Below are positions 40,737 through 51,374 of a stretch of 64,000 nucleotides of DNA, piece by piece. The stretch comes from Ignavibacterium sp. (GTDB lineage Bacteria; Bacteroidota; Ignavibacteria; Ignavibacteriales; Ignavibacteriaceae): positions 62,001-126,000 of the forward strand of contig JAGXRK010000045.1 of assembly GCA_018335755.1 (NCBI GenBank), given 5' to 3'. Below the pieces are notes generated by a model. It worked only from the letters and a program-made list of their open reading frames with translations. It did not search any database and was not told the origin of the DNA. Each line of letters starts with the position of its first letter. Position 1 is the stretch's first letter. The translations under genes were made by a program, and so were the position numbers.

Positions 40737-42332
40737 TTACTGATTGTTTGAAACCGGTAATAAAATTTTAAATGAACTACCTTCGTTTATTTTACTTATG
40801 ACTGTAATCTTTCCATTGTGCGCATCAACTATATGCTTAACTAAACTTAGTCCCAATCCCGTTCCTTTTACATTATGTATTGAACCGGTTGACACGCGGT
40901 AAAATTTATCAAATATTTTTTTTTGATCATCTTCCTTTATTCCAACCCCCTTGTCTGAAACTTCAATAAATACAAATCCATCTGATTGTCCGGTTTTGAT
41001 ATTAACTTCTTTATTATCGGTGCTGTATTTAACCGCATTGTCAATCAGATTGATTATGGCTTCCGAGATAGCTTCAGCATCAACCTTAACAAATGGAAGA
41101 TTATCTGATTTATTAAAATAAAATTCAAATCCTTTGTTATGCAGATGGAAGTTATAATTGTTATAAACCTGTTCTGTAATATTATTTATATCTGCTACAG
41201 TAAAATTGTACTTACGTTTTCCGGCTTCAGTTTTTGAGAAGTTAAGTATTGTATTTACAATCTTTCCGAGTCTGTTTGTTTCCTGACTGATTATCTGGTA
41301 ATACTCTTTCTTCTTCTCTTCGGTTTTCACTCTATTCATTTCAAGAGTTTCGGCAAACATACTTATTAATGCAAGCGGAGTTCTTAATTCGTGAGATACA
41401 TTTGAAACGAAATCCGCTTTTATCTGAGCAAGCTCAACTTCTTTCTTAACATTTCTATAAACAATATAAACTCCGATTAACAGTACAACTGCCAGAATAA
41501 TAATCAGAATAATGTTTGTTGCTGCACGCTCTTTTACAAGATCCTGAATTGTTTTTCCAACCAACGAAATTCCAAGAGTGTAATCAGGAATCATCCACAA
41601 TGGTTTTTCAAGCTGAACTTCTTTTACAGCAAAATCCTTGGTTGAGTTAAACTGAAAATTATTATTCCGGTTTATTACGGAAATGATAAATTCATCTTTC
41701 GCAACCGCCTGAATTTTTGGTGAGAGAATTCTGAAGACAAAAGTTTCAGGTTCAATTATCATTCCGCAAAGCTTTTTTGATTCACCTTCCTGTTCAAGAG
41801 TAAAGATCAGTAATGAATGATTCTGCAGTTGATCGGATTTTAACGGTTCTATTTTTCTATAGCCCCCGCGCTGATAAGTATAAAGTCGGTTAATTGTTTG
41901 TTCATTTAATGAAAGAGTAGCAGAAAAAATTTTATTTAGATCTTTTACTGGATAGTTGGTTATTAGTTGATTTTTTAATTGAGTAGAATATAAAAACTCA
42001 ATGTCAGTATCCTCCGGGCCATCAGCTATAAAAATCATTTCCAGTGATACATGTTCATCATAAAATTTGTTCAGTAACTTCTGAGTTCCTTCATCATCAG
42101 ATGTTTGAAGTTGTTCAACCAGAAGGCTTGTCTGACTTGCCCAGCTGCTTACTACATCTTCAGAATATTGATTGACAGAAAAGAGTAGCGCTTCAAGCTG
42201 ATTATTGTAAATTGTATTGAGAACTTCCTCCCTTTCATTAAGTGAAGTAATTTCATTCAATACGAAGAAAGCAATAGGCAGCAAGATTATAATGCCAAGT
42301 AAAACAACTATCTTTTTTACAGCACTATTCAT
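40737..42332 (-). CDS. Sensor histidine kinase
   Basis: FVSNVSHELRTPLALISMFAETL, DNAVKYS, VSDKGVGIKEDDQKKIFDKFYR, GTGLGLSLVKHIV. Confidence 0.95.
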   Translation of the reverse strand: MNSAVKKIVVLLGIIILLPIAFFVLNEITSLNEREEVLNTIYNNQLEALLFSVNQYSEDVVSSWASQTSLLVEQLQTSDDEGTQKLLNKFYDEHVSLEMIFIADGPEDTDIEFLYSTQLKNQLITNYPVKDLNKIFSATLSLNEQTINRLYTYQRGGYRKIEPLKSDQLQNHSLLIFTLEQEGESKKLCGMIIEPETFVFRILSPKIQAVAKDEFIISVINRNNNFQFNSTKDFAVKEVQLEKPLWMIPDYTLGISLVGKTIQDLVKERAATNIILIIILAVVLLIGVYIVYRNVKKEVELAQIKADFVSNVSHELRTPLALISMFAETLEMNRVKTEEKKKEYYQIISQETNRLGKIVNTILNFSKTEAGKRKYNFTVADINNITEQVYNNYNFHLHNKGFEFYFNKSDNLPFVKVDAEAISEAIINLIDNAVKYSTDNKEVNIKTGQSDGFVFIEVSDKGVGIKEDDQKKIFDKFYRVSTGSIHNVKGTGLGLSLVKHIVDAHNGKITVISKINEGSSFKILLPVSNNQ

Positions 42333-42344
42333 CTGACGCGGAGA

Positions 42345-44801
42345 TTATTTTTTCTTCAGACTGTTTGATACCATCTCAAATACTTTATCCTTTAAGGAAT
42401 CATAAGTTTCGTTACCAGGATAAACCGGTTCTAAAAATTTTACGTTGATTTTTTTCATAGGACGGGGAATTTTCTTACCTCTCGGCATCGCATCATAAGC
42501 ACCGTCAATAGCCACAGGAACAACCGGTATATTAAGTTCTCTGGCAAGTATAGCAAAGGTTTTTTTGAATGACCCGATCTCACCATCTCTAGTCCTTGTG
42601 CCTTCAGGAAAAATAATAATATTTTTTTCCTTCTTAAGTACCGAAGCAAGTTTTTGCAGTGATGATTTAAGGTCACTCAGATCCATAACAATAACATTGT
42701 TCTTATTAGCAATAAACTTAAGCCATCCCTGTTTAATATGTTTTTCTTTAGCATAGAAGTAGGTTTTTTTCATCAGTTTATTTTTTAAGAACACTGCAAC
42801 AAATAATCCATCAATAAAACTCTGGTGATTCGGTGCCAGAATGAACGGACCGTCAGGAATGTTTTCAATTCCCTCACCTTTAAGTCTGAAATAAAATCTC
42901 AGAAAAACTTTTGCAGAATTCTTAATCAGGTTATGAGTAAACCAGCTTTCAGGAAGATCAATATCCAGATGCTCCTTTAGAATGCTGTTCCAATCAACTG
43001 CTTCAACATTTAATTTTGTTTTTTTATCTTTTATGTATTCAGCAAGTTTTTGAATGTTAGAAAAATTAAGCAGCTCTGTTTCCTGGAGCGTAATTCCAAA
43101 TGTAGATTCCAGGTAAACGATAAGATTAACTTTATCGAGTGAATCCAGCCCTAGGTCAATTTCCATATGATCGGTTGGATGAACAGTTACTTCCTTATTA
43201 GCCTGAATAAATTCTTTAATAAGCTTGTATTCTTTGATATCAGGTTCTGCTGCACTTTTCTTTTTCTCATCAAAATGAGTTTCAAGTTCAGGCAGAAGAA
43301 ATCTTTTCAGCTTGCTGAGTCTTGTTCTTGGAAGAGGTTCTTTAATCAAAGAAAACTTCATTACTTTCTTGTATGGTGTTACTGACTGGTTATATTTGTC
43401 AATTACATTCCATGTAAGATATTCCTCAAGGTTATCGATTTCTTTCTGCTTTGCTTTTTGATATTCAGGATAAATAACTGCGTGGAGCATATCATTTTTT
43501 TCGAACACACCAACTTCATTTATTAAATCGCTCATTGAAGCAAGTTTGATTTCGACTTCTTCAGGGTTAATATTCTTTCCGTTTGAAAGAATAATAATTT
43601 CTTTCTTTCTGCCTGTGATAAAAATTCGGTTCTTTTCATCGAGATAACCAAGATCACCGGTATGAAGCCAGCCATCCTTGATTATATCAGCAGTTTCTTC
43701 GGGTCGATTGTAATAACCTTTCATTACGTTTCTTCCGCGGTTAACAATTTCACCATCAATAACTTTAACTTCGTTTGTAGTCAGAGGTCTACCTGCAGAA
43801 CCGGGATAAACTTCACCCGGACGTGTAAAAGTAATCATTGGTGCGGTTTCGGTCATACCGAAACCTTCAAGAATTTCAAATCCAAGTGTAGTAAAATCTT
43901 TAGCAACTTCGGGGTCTAAAGCAGCACCGCCGGAAACAAGATACTTAATGTTGCCGCCAAATCTGTCGTGAACTTTTTTAAATATCTTACGTGAAAATGA
44001 AAGTGAATTTTTCTTTCTTGCAACTTTAAATAAAAGTTTTGCAATTGCGCTTTTGTCAATCTTATCTCTTATACCTTTTCTTATAAGGTTATAAAGACGC
44101 GGAACACCAATAATTACACTTATACCATGCTTTTGCAAAGTTGCAATTAAGTCCTCTGAAGACATTGATGGCGAGAATACTGCAGTAGCGCCAACTGATA
44201 AAGTGATAATTGCTGTTCCAGCTAAAGGAAAAATATGATGGAGTGGTAAAAGAATTAAAACTTTATCCTCCGGTTTATAAATCTCGACATCCTTACTTAC
44301 TGCTTCTATATTAACAAGAAGATTATCAAACGAAAGCATTACACCTTTTGGTGAACCTGTGGTACCTGATGTATATATAATTACAGCTGTATCATTAAGA
44401 TCTCTTTCAGGAAAGGAGAATTCCACTTCGGCTTTTATTGTTTTTATTTCATCGATGTTTATCAGGAATGGTTCATAACTGATTTTACTTACAACCTTTT
44501 GAATAGTGTCCCTGGTTGTATCAGAATAGAAAACATATTCCGGTTTGCAGTCGTTAAGTATGAAGGCAACATCGTCAACCGATGACATGTAATCAATAGG
44601 AACGATACACGCCTTCTTTTTCCAGCCTGCATAAAAAGCAAAGATCCATTCCGGTCTGTTTTCAGAAAGGATGGCAGCTTTCGAAAAATTATTTAATGTA
44701 AGCAAGGATGAGTAAGCACTTATATTCTTTAAAACCTCGTTATAAGAAATATTTTCATCTTTCCAGATAAGTGCAGTTTTTTCGGATGGTTTTATAAACA
44801 A
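42345..44801 (-). CDS. Fusion protein: AMP-forming acyl ligase + ACP domain + PlsC-type acyltransferase
   Basis: IIYTSGTTGSPKGVMLSF; MEIDLGLDSLDKVNLIVYLES; APNHQSFIDGLFVA and IIFPEGTRTRDGEIGSF. Confidence 0.9.
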   Translation of the reverse strand: MFIKPSEKTALIWKDENISYNEVLKNISAYSSLLTLNNFSKAAILSENRPEWIFAFYAGWKKKACIVPIDYMSSVDDVAFILNDCKPEYVFYSDTTRDTIQKVVSKISYEPFLINIDEIKTIKAEVEFSFPERDLNDTAVIIYTSGTTGSPKGVMLSFDNLLVNIEAVSKDVEIYKPEDKVLILLPLHHIFPLAGTAIITLSVGATAVFSPSMSSEDLIATLQKHGISVIIGVPRLYNLIRKGIRDKIDKSAIAKLLFKVARKKNSLSFSRKIFKKVHDRFGGNIKYLVSGGAALDPEVAKDFTTLGFEILEGFGMTETAPMITFTRPGEVYPGSAGRPLTTNEVKVIDGEIVNRGRNVMKGYYNRPEETADIIKDGWLHTGDLGYLDEKNRIFITGRKKEIIILSNGKNINPEEVEIKLASMSDLINEVGVFEKNDMLHAVIYPEYQKAKQKEIDNLEEYLTWNVIDKYNQSVTPYKKVMKFSLIKEPLPRTRLSKLKRFLLPELETHFDEKKKSAAEPDIKEYKLIKEFIQANKEVTVHPTDHMEIDLGLDSLDKVNLIVYLESTFGITLQETELLNFSNIQKLAEYIKDKKTKLNVEAVDWNSILKEHLDIDLPESWFTHNLIKNSAKVFLRFYFRLKGEGIENIPDGPFILAPNHQSFIDGLFVAVFLKNKLMKKTYFYAKEKHIKQGWLKFIANKNNVIVMDLSDLKSSLQKLASVLKKEKNIIIFPEGTRTRDGEIGSFKKTFAILARELNIPVVPVAIDGAYDAMPRGKKIPRPMKKINVKFLEPVYPGNETYDSLKDKVFEMVSNSLKKK

Positions 44802-44906
44802 GATAGCATCTCCTTAAATCAATGGTTTTTGTTTTAGAAAATTATTGAATTATTTGATTAAAACCTTAATAACTGAAACTTCAATTTCGTTTTTTATCTG
44901 GTTAGA

Positions 44907-45030
44907 GGCTGTTTCACAGGTAATGTTTTCTCGATATTTTTTTGATTCCATTAGAAAAACACTCGAAAACCATCCGCAATAATAGGTTCTCCAGTAATGA
45001 AATATATCGAGAGAACCTTTTGAGACAGCC
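44907..45030. mobile_element. MITE-like element, copy 2 (diverged)
   Basis: GGCTGTTTCACAGGTAATGTTTTCTCGATA ... TATCGAGAGAACCTTTTGAGACAGCC. Confidence 0.75.
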
Positions 45031-45283
45031 CCCAATAAATGCATATGATAGTTAATTTTTATCTATTGCAGTTGGATTTATACAACTGTTATTATTAAGT
45101 CTAAGATACCAGGCGGCTATAGCTGCATAATTTTCATATTGATGATAATTGACTAAGATTTTTTATAAGGGATAAATCAAAAACAAATCATTTTTTTCAT
45201 TGTGATAATTAGCAGAATATTTTAACAATAATTAAATTTATTATTGAAGCACTGAATAAAATAAATTTATAGATGAGGATAAA

Positions 45284-45676
45284 ATGAGCAATTCAGAAAA
45301 ACCAGAAATAGGTTCTATTACCTGGTGCGATCTAACCATTCCTGATGCTGAACAAGTAAAAGACTTTTATGCTAAAGTAGTCGGCTGGAAACCTGAAGCG
45401 GTTTCTATGGGTGACTATAATGACTTCAGTATGAAAGCTCCGGATAGTGATAAAGTTGCAGCAGGAGTATGTCATACTCGTGGAGTTAATGCACAGCTTC
45501 CTCCGCAATGGCTGATATATATAACTGTACAAAATGTAGAAAAGAGTGCCTCCGTTTGTATTGAATCAGGCGGAAAAATTGTTGTACCGGTAAAGAAGAT
45601 AGGCAGCTACGGAACTTATTGTGTAATTGAAGATCCGGCCGGCGCCGTCTGCGCATTGTTTCAGCCGGAAAGATGA
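45284..45676 (+). CDS. VOC (glyoxalase/bleomycin-resistance) family protein
   Basis: GSITWCDLTIPDAEQVKDFYAKVVGWKPE ... YGTYCVIEDPAGAVCALFQP. Confidence 0.88.
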   Translation: MSNSEKPEIGSITWCDLTIPDAEQVKDFYAKVVGWKPEAVSMGDYNDFSMKAPDSDKVAAGVCHTRGVNAQLPPQWLIYITVQNVEKSASVCIESGGKIVVPVKKIGSYGTYCVIEDPAGAVCALFQPER

Positions 45677-45801
45677 CTTAAATCACCATTTATACATTTT
45701 AGAAAAGAGTAGAACATTTGTTCTATGTTCAACGCGTTTTATCTCCTTTAGTTTTGGATTGTTAATAATAAACAATTATCAATCAATTAAAGGAAAATAA
45801 A

Positions 45802-47295
45802 ATGAAAAAAATAAATACTTTTCTAATCATTACACTTCTGATGCTGATTTTTTCGGCAACTTTATATTCACAGAATAACAGAAGTGAATTCTTTAAAACC
45901 CAAAAGCACACCGGACTTATTGAGAAGCTCAGTGCACAAAACAGTCCGTCTGTAATTACAAAATCAGATAATAAAAATCTGAGATCAGCTGTAAATTATA
46001 AAATTCTTGAAAACGGGTTTGTACTTGAATCTGTCAAATACCAGCTATACACCGGCAGCGGCTGGCTGGATTTCCAGAATGAATTTAACACTTATGATAA
46101 TAACTTTAACTTAATTGAAACTGTCGTTCAGATATTTAATAGTATAGGTCTTGAGAACTTCGAAAGAATGAGCCTGACTTATTACCTAAACAATACTCTT
46201 GAATCAAAACTTACTCAATTGTGGGATGGGGTTGAATGGGCGGACGAGTCCAAAACTGTATATCAGTATGATGCCCAGGGAAGATATACAGAAGTGAATC
46301 ATCTGTTACCAGACGGATCAGGTGGATTTGCTGAATACGTAAGAGAGTTATATACTTATGAATCAAATCTGAAAAAAGAATTTATTGAAACGCAGCAATT
46401 CAATAATGGTACCTGGGATAATTTAAGTTTCACAGAAGCTATCTATTTTGATGAAGAAAGAATACAAGAGGTTACAAATTCAGGCTGGAACGGAATAGAG
46501 TACCAGTTTAATGATAAACAAACCTTTACATATTCAAGCGGCCTTCTAATTGAAAATCTTAATTTATTGTGGACAGGTTCTGAATGGGTGAATACAGCAA
46601 AGCAGACATATGAGTATGATGCACAGGAGAGGATTACTGAATCACTTTCACTAAGTTTTAATGAAAGTACACAAGGCTGGGAAAATGTGTTCAGAATGAC
46701 AAATACATACTACGGTACCGATTCGTTAATAACTATTCTGCAGTCAGGCAATATTAATGAATGGGAAAATTTAGCAAAAGTCAGCAATATGTTCAGAGCT
46801 GATGGAAATTTAACCGGTGTGGTTTCATATGAATGGGATACAACCGAATGGCTGCCTCTGGCAAAAGGTGATTATGATTATGATGCAAACGGAAATTTAA
46901 AATTATACATCGAATCAGTCTATGAAGATAATGAATGGTCTGTATTTGGACGTGCTATATATACTTATATTCCGACCAATACAACAGATGTTAATGACGA
47001 TGTAATAACTACTGTTGACTTTAAACTTAATGATAATTACCCGAATCCGTTCAATCCATCAACGGTTATAAGCTGGCAGTCTTCGGTCGACAGCCGTCAG
47101 ACTCTGAAAGTATTTGACATTTTAGGAAATGAAGTGGTTACACTTATCGATGAATTCAGACCGGCTGGAAAACATTCCATTGAGTTTAACGCATCAGTAC
47201 TTGCAAGCGGCATCTATTTATACAAAATCGAATCCCAATCAATTGATGGTGCGTATAATTTCAGTGCAGTAAAGAAGATGATGTTAATTAAATAA
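45802..47295 (+). CDS. Secreted T9SS type A sorting-domain protein with Y-D repeat region
   Basis: Signal peptide; repeats 'YxYDAQGR/YEYDAQER/YDYDANG'; LNDNYPNPFNPSTVISW...VKKMMLIK. Confidence 0.85.
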   Translation: MKKINTFLIITLLMLIFSATLYSQNNRSEFFKTQKHTGLIEKLSAQNSPSVITKSDNKNLRSAVNYKILENGFVLESVKYQLYTGSGWLDFQNEFNTYDNNFNLIETVVQIFNSIGLENFERMSLTYYLNNTLESKLTQLWDGVEWADESKTVYQYDAQGRYTEVNHLLPDGSGGFAEYVRELYTYESNLKKEFIETQQFNNGTWDNLSFTEAIYFDEERIQEVTNSGWNGIEYQFNDKQTFTYSSGLLIENLNLLWTGSEWVNTAKQTYEYDAQERITESLSLSFNESTQGWENVFRMTNTYYGTDSLITILQSGNINEWENLAKVSNMFRADGNLTGVVSYEWDTTEWLPLAKGDYDYDANGNLKLYIESVYEDNEWSVFGRAIYTYIPTNTTDVNDDVITTVDFKLNDNYPNPFNPSTVISWQSSVDSRQTLKVFDILGNEVVTLIDEFRPAGKHSIEFNASVLASGIYLYKIESQSIDGAYNFSAVKKMMLIK

Positions 47296-47332
47296 TATTA
47301 TCTGACAGAAAGAACCGGGGGTTATTGCATGG

Positions 47333-47372
47333 AAGCTCAGGACCAAAGGAGGCAGAGTCCTGAGCTTTTTAT
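47333..47372 (+). terminator. Rho-independent-type terminator
   Basis: AAGCTCAGGAC-loop-GTCCTGAGCTTTTT. Confidence 0.85.
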
Positions 47373-47374
47373 TT

Positions 47375-48583
47375 TTATTCTTTAATTAGTCCAACACTTA
47401 TGAGGCATTTTTTAATACGGAAAAATGTTTTTTCTATATTGTTATCAAGCCCGATTGATATTCTTACCAAACCTTCACTTAAACCCATTGCAGCTCTTTC
47501 TTCCTCGGGAATTTCTGATGAAGTACTGTGCCCGGGTGATGAAAACAGAGTTTTAAAGTAACCGAGACTAACCGCAAGATAGCCCACTTTAGCAAACTGC
47601 ATTTCAGCCATTAACTTATCAGCAGTTTCAGCATCACCCGCATCTATTGCCAGCATTCCGCCATAACCGAACCCATCATTCATTAATTCTGTCACCAAAG
47701 TGTGACCCTTATGAGATTTTAATCCCGGATAAAATACTGTTAATCCAAGTTTCTCAAAACTTTCTGCAAGGTATTGTGCATTCTTACTATGCTTTTCAAC
47801 TCTTATATGGAGTGAATGAAGATTTTTCAAAATACTTGCTGCACGGTGACTGTCTAATACAGGTCCAAGCAGCATAGCCGCACCTGAATTAATGTCCATT
47901 AACTGATCAATGAATTCTTTAGAACTGCAAACACAGCCTGCAACGCAGTCACTTGTTCCATTAATGAATTTGGTCAGACTGTGAATTACTATATGAGCAC
48001 CAAGATGAAGCGGAGTAATAAAAATTGGGCTGAAAGTATTATCAACCATCAGTTTAATGTTGTGGTCATCCGCAATCCTGCCAAGCTTAGGCAGATCAGC
48101 AATTTCAAGAAGAGGGTTACTTATTGTTTCAGTATATATAATTTTAGTTTTGTTAGTTACGGCGTTTTTAACATCATCAAGATTCTGAATATTCACAAAT
48201 TTTACATTTATACTATGACGCGGAAGAAAATTTTTGAAGAAGGCATAAGTTCCGCCATAGATAGTTCTGCTGGAAATAATTTCATCACCGCATTCACATA
48301 ATTGCAGAACAGAACAAGCTATGGCTGACATTCCTGAACCTGTAACTATTGCAGCTTCTGCATCTTCAAGTTTTGCAAGAGCGTCCGCAAGATATTTGTT
48401 AGTCGGATTCCAGTGACGGGAATAAAGAAAGCATCCCTCAACTTCGTGATCAAAAAGCTCTTTCATTGTGTTAGGATTCAAAAAGGTATAAGTTGAAGAA
48501 TCCGTTATGGAAGGATTCACATCCCCGTATTCGCCAAAAACCAGGTAGTCCTGAATTTCAACACTCGGATCGAAATGATGCAT
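47375..48583 (-). CDS. Cys/Met-metabolism PLP enzyme, methionine gamma-lyase-like
   Basis: YSRHWNPTNKYLADALAKLEDAEAAIVTGSGMSAI, VDNTFSPIFITPLHLGAHIVIHSLTKFINGTSDCVAG. Confidence 0.85.
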   Translation of the reverse strand: MHHFDPSVEIQDYLVFGEYGDVNPSITDSSTYTFLNPNTMKELFDHEVEGCFLYSRHWNPTNKYLADALAKLEDAEAAIVTGSGMSAIACSVLQLCECGDEIISSRTIYGGTYAFFKNFLPRHSINVKFVNIQNLDDVKNAVTNKTKIIYTETISNPLLEIADLPKLGRIADDHNIKLMVDNTFSPIFITPLHLGAHIVIHSLTKFINGTSDCVAGCVCSSKEFIDQLMDINSGAAMLLGPVLDSHRAASILKNLHSLHIRVEKHSKNAQYLAESFEKLGLTVFYPGLKSHKGHTLVTELMNDGFGYGGMLAIDAGDAETADKLMAEMQFAKVGYLAVSLGYFKTLFSSPGHSTSSEIPEEERAAMGLSEGLVRISIGLDNNIEKTFFRIKKCLISVGLIKE

Positions 48584-48600
48584 ATTTATTCTCCCTTGAT

Positions 48601-49062
48601 TTAATCGATAGGAATTTTTGTATTAAACTTCACCGTAGATAAAATAAACATTGTATTTACACGATTAACGCCTTTAATCTTCGCCAGTTTTTCCAGAAGG
48701 AATTTTTCATAAAGCTGAATATTCTCCACTGCCACTTTAAGAATAAAATCATCCTCACCGGCCACATGATAGCACTCAAGAACCTCATCAAGCCTTTTAA
48801 TGCTCTTTGTAAAACCGTCTATTGAGTTAAGCTGATGTGCAGCAAGAGAGACTGAAACAAATGCAAAAGTGCCCCGCCCGATCTTTTCAGCATCCACAAG
48901 TGCAACATACTTTCGGATAACGCCATTGCTCTCAAGCCGTTTAACTCTTTCAAGCATTGCAGGAGGGGAAATTCCGACATTATTGGACAGCTGCACGTTC
49001 GTTATCCGGGAATCATCCTGAAGAATGTCCAGAATTTTTTTATCTATTTCATCCAGTTTCAT
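48601..49062 (-). CDS. Lrp/AsnC-family transcriptional regulator
   Basis: LDEIDKKILDILQDDSRITNVQLSNNVGISPPAMLERVKRLE; RAM domain. Confidence 0.93.
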   Translation of the reverse strand: MKLDEIDKKILDILQDDSRITNVQLSNNVGISPPAMLERVKRLESNGVIRKYVALVDAEKIGRGTFAFVSVSLAAHQLNSIDGFTKSIKRLDEVLECYHVAGEDDFILKVAVENIQLYEKFLLEKLAKIKGVNRVNTMFILSTVKFNTKIPID

Positions 49063-49242
49063 CTAATACTAAAATTAATTATTAAAGATTTATACCTAAT
49101 AAAATACGGTAAAATTTATTTTTTATCAAATTATATTTTGTAATGTATTTATTTACCTAATAACAATGAACTATTTGCAAAAATGCTCAAGGTATGCGAG
49201 TTTTACAGAATATTTTTTAGAAAAAATTTCGGGAAATAAATA

Positions 49243-49929
49243 ATGAATGAAAAACAGTTAGCTGCTGAAAGATCAGTGGATTTTATTAAAGATGGAATGA
49301 CTGTGGGACTTGGAACAGGTTCAACAGTTAATTATATGATTGATGCATTAGCGCAAAAAGTAAAAAAAGGTTTAAAGATAAAAACGGTAGCAACTTCCAA
49401 ATTAACATTTCAGCTTGCCGCTTCATCTGGTATTGATGTAGTTGATCTTGAACTGGTTGACAGGATAGACCTGACTATTGACGGTGCAGATGAAGTTGAT
49501 CCACAATTAAATGGCATAAAAGGTGGCGGAGCAGCTTTGTTATATGAAAAAATAGTTGCAAGCAATTCCGCAAAAAATATATGGATTGTTGATTCATCAA
49601 AACTGGTTAAAAAACTCGGCAGATTTCCCCTTCCGGTAGAAGTAATTCCATATGGATCAAATCTTCTGATCAGCAAATTTGAAAAGAAAAAATTCAAACC
49701 TGCTTTCAGGAAATTTGAAGGAAACAATTTTATTACTGACGGAGGACATTTTCTTATCGATTTAAACCTTGAAAAAATTGATGACCCGAAAGGTTTTGAA
49801 GAGGAATTAAAAACCTATCCAGGTGTAGTGGAAGTTGGTCTGTTTGCAGGTATAGCTGATATGGTAATAGTTGGTGAGGGAAAAGAAATCAGAATAATTG
49901 ATAGGATGGATCGTCCGGCGAAAAAATAA
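49243..49929 (+). CDS. rpiA: Ribose-5-phosphate isomerase A
   Basis: VGLGTGSTVNYMI, LTIDGADEVDPQLNGIKGGGAALLYEKIVA, GLFAGIADMVIVG. Confidence 0.96.
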   Translation: MNEKQLAAERSVDFIKDGMTVGLGTGSTVNYMIDALAQKVKKGLKIKTVATSKLTFQLAASSGIDVVDLELVDRIDLTIDGADEVDPQLNGIKGGGAALLYEKIVASNSAKNIWIVDSSKLVKKLGRFPLPVEVIPYGSNLLISKFEKKKFKPAFRKFEGNNFITDGGHFLIDLNLEKIDDPKGFEEELKTYPGVVEVGLFAGIADMVIVGEGKEIRIIDRMDRPAKK

Positions 49930-50082
49930 CTATCAGGTAAAAATGAACAACAAGAGGATTGCACCTGAAATAATCCATTTTCAGATTATAAGGTTTTAAT
50001 TGAACAGAAGAGAATTATGAGCTATACTTGATAGTAAATACAATTAACCTGAACGGTCCATCCTTCTGAAAAATCTATTAAT

Positions 50083-50196
50083 TTATTTATCAACACCCAT
50101 CTTTTTTAGTTCCTGGGCAACCTTTCTTGAGTTCAAGTAACCGAAAAGAATCAATAAACCTAAGAAAAGGACAACCCCTATTTCGGTTAATCCCAT
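50083..50196 (-). CDS. Putative 37-aa single-pass membrane microprotein
   Basis: MGLTEIGVVLFLGLLILFGYLNSRKVAQELKKMGVDK*; AAGGAG ribosome-binding site just upstream. Below the length cutoff of the ORF track. Confidence 0.6.
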   Translation of the reverse strand: MGLTEIGVVLFLGLLILFGYLNSRKVAQELKKMGVDK

Positions 50197-50444
50197 TATG
50201 GACTCCTTAAATTAAAAATTATATAGAAAAACTCGAAAAAAGGGCTCAAGGAAAATGCCAGCAATACTTTAAAATAAAAACACTTAAAATGCTTAAGATG
50301 AGTCATTTTCAGAGACAAATAATACTAACAGTGTAAAAATTACACGTAAATATTTTATCAGGCTATCTTCACCAAAATTTATGATTTGACACAATCCCCA
50401 ATTAATATTTAATGCTGCAATTATTTCGGGCTTCTAACAAAGAG

Positions 50445-50825
50445 CTAACTCAACTTTATCGGCAGCTTTCTGATTCTTTTTCCTGTAGCATTATAAATGG
50501 CATTAAGCAGAGCCGGGGCTGCAGCTGCAACTCCAACTTCACCCACCACGCCAACCGGAAAATCATTCTGCATTAAATGGGTTTCCATTAAAGGTGTTTC
50601 ACCATATTCAAGAATGGGATAGTCAAAATAGTTACTGTTCTCTATTCTGCCATTCCGAATAATAATTTCGCCCTTCAAAGCCGCGGAAATTGCAAAAATA
50701 ATTGCACCTTCCATTTGTGCTTCAACAGTATCAGGATTTATCACAATTCCACAATCTATAACGGAAACAAATCGATCCATTTTAATTTTGTTATTCTTCA
50801 TGGTTACTTCAGCAACTCTACCCAC
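50445..50825 (-). pseudogene. C-terminal fragment of a xanthine dehydrogenase/isoquinoline oxidoreductase-type molybdenum subunit
   Basis: RFVSVIDCGIVINPDTVEAQMEGAIIFAISAALKGEI...VVGEVGVAAAAPALLNAIYNATGKRIRKLPI matches the family C-terminus; the rest of the gene is absent. Confidence 0.7.
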
Positions 50826-51374
50826 CAGTAAGAAAGGTTAAAGTTTTAAAGAAACCACCTGAAGCAGTTTATTTGGTTTTCAACCTAACTGCCTTAAGGC
50901 AAGTTATATCAAAGAACAAAAAACACATATAATGTTAAAATTAGAGTGCAAATAAATTTTCTAAAAATTAGATTAATTGAATAATTTATTAAATATTCTA
51001 ATTTTTCAGAACTCTCTTTCATTTATTTGCATTGTTAGATAATCAACTGTTTTTCAAAATTTTTTGTAATAATTATTTTTCGTTAAGTGGAAAATGTCAC
51101 TATTTTACACCTGTATATCTGTATTTTGAGACATTAACACAAAATCAATCATTGGATCCATCAAGAAATAGTCACTCTGGAACAAATATTGGAGAAGATA
51201 CATCTTTGACATGGAAAACACTGAAAATTAAATTATAACCTATTCGGCAAAAAAATGAAAGCAACATATAGGTATCAGCACCATTATTATTATTCAATAA
51301 ATATAAGGTAGGTGCAAAAACATGATCATAATGCTGAACAGAATAAAGAGCACCATATGAAAGGCAGGTACTAA

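Noticed and set aside
51032-51238. 68-aa ORF upstream of the PrmC-like gene
   Set aside because: No recognisable domain or ribosome-binding site; lies in a remnant-rich region.
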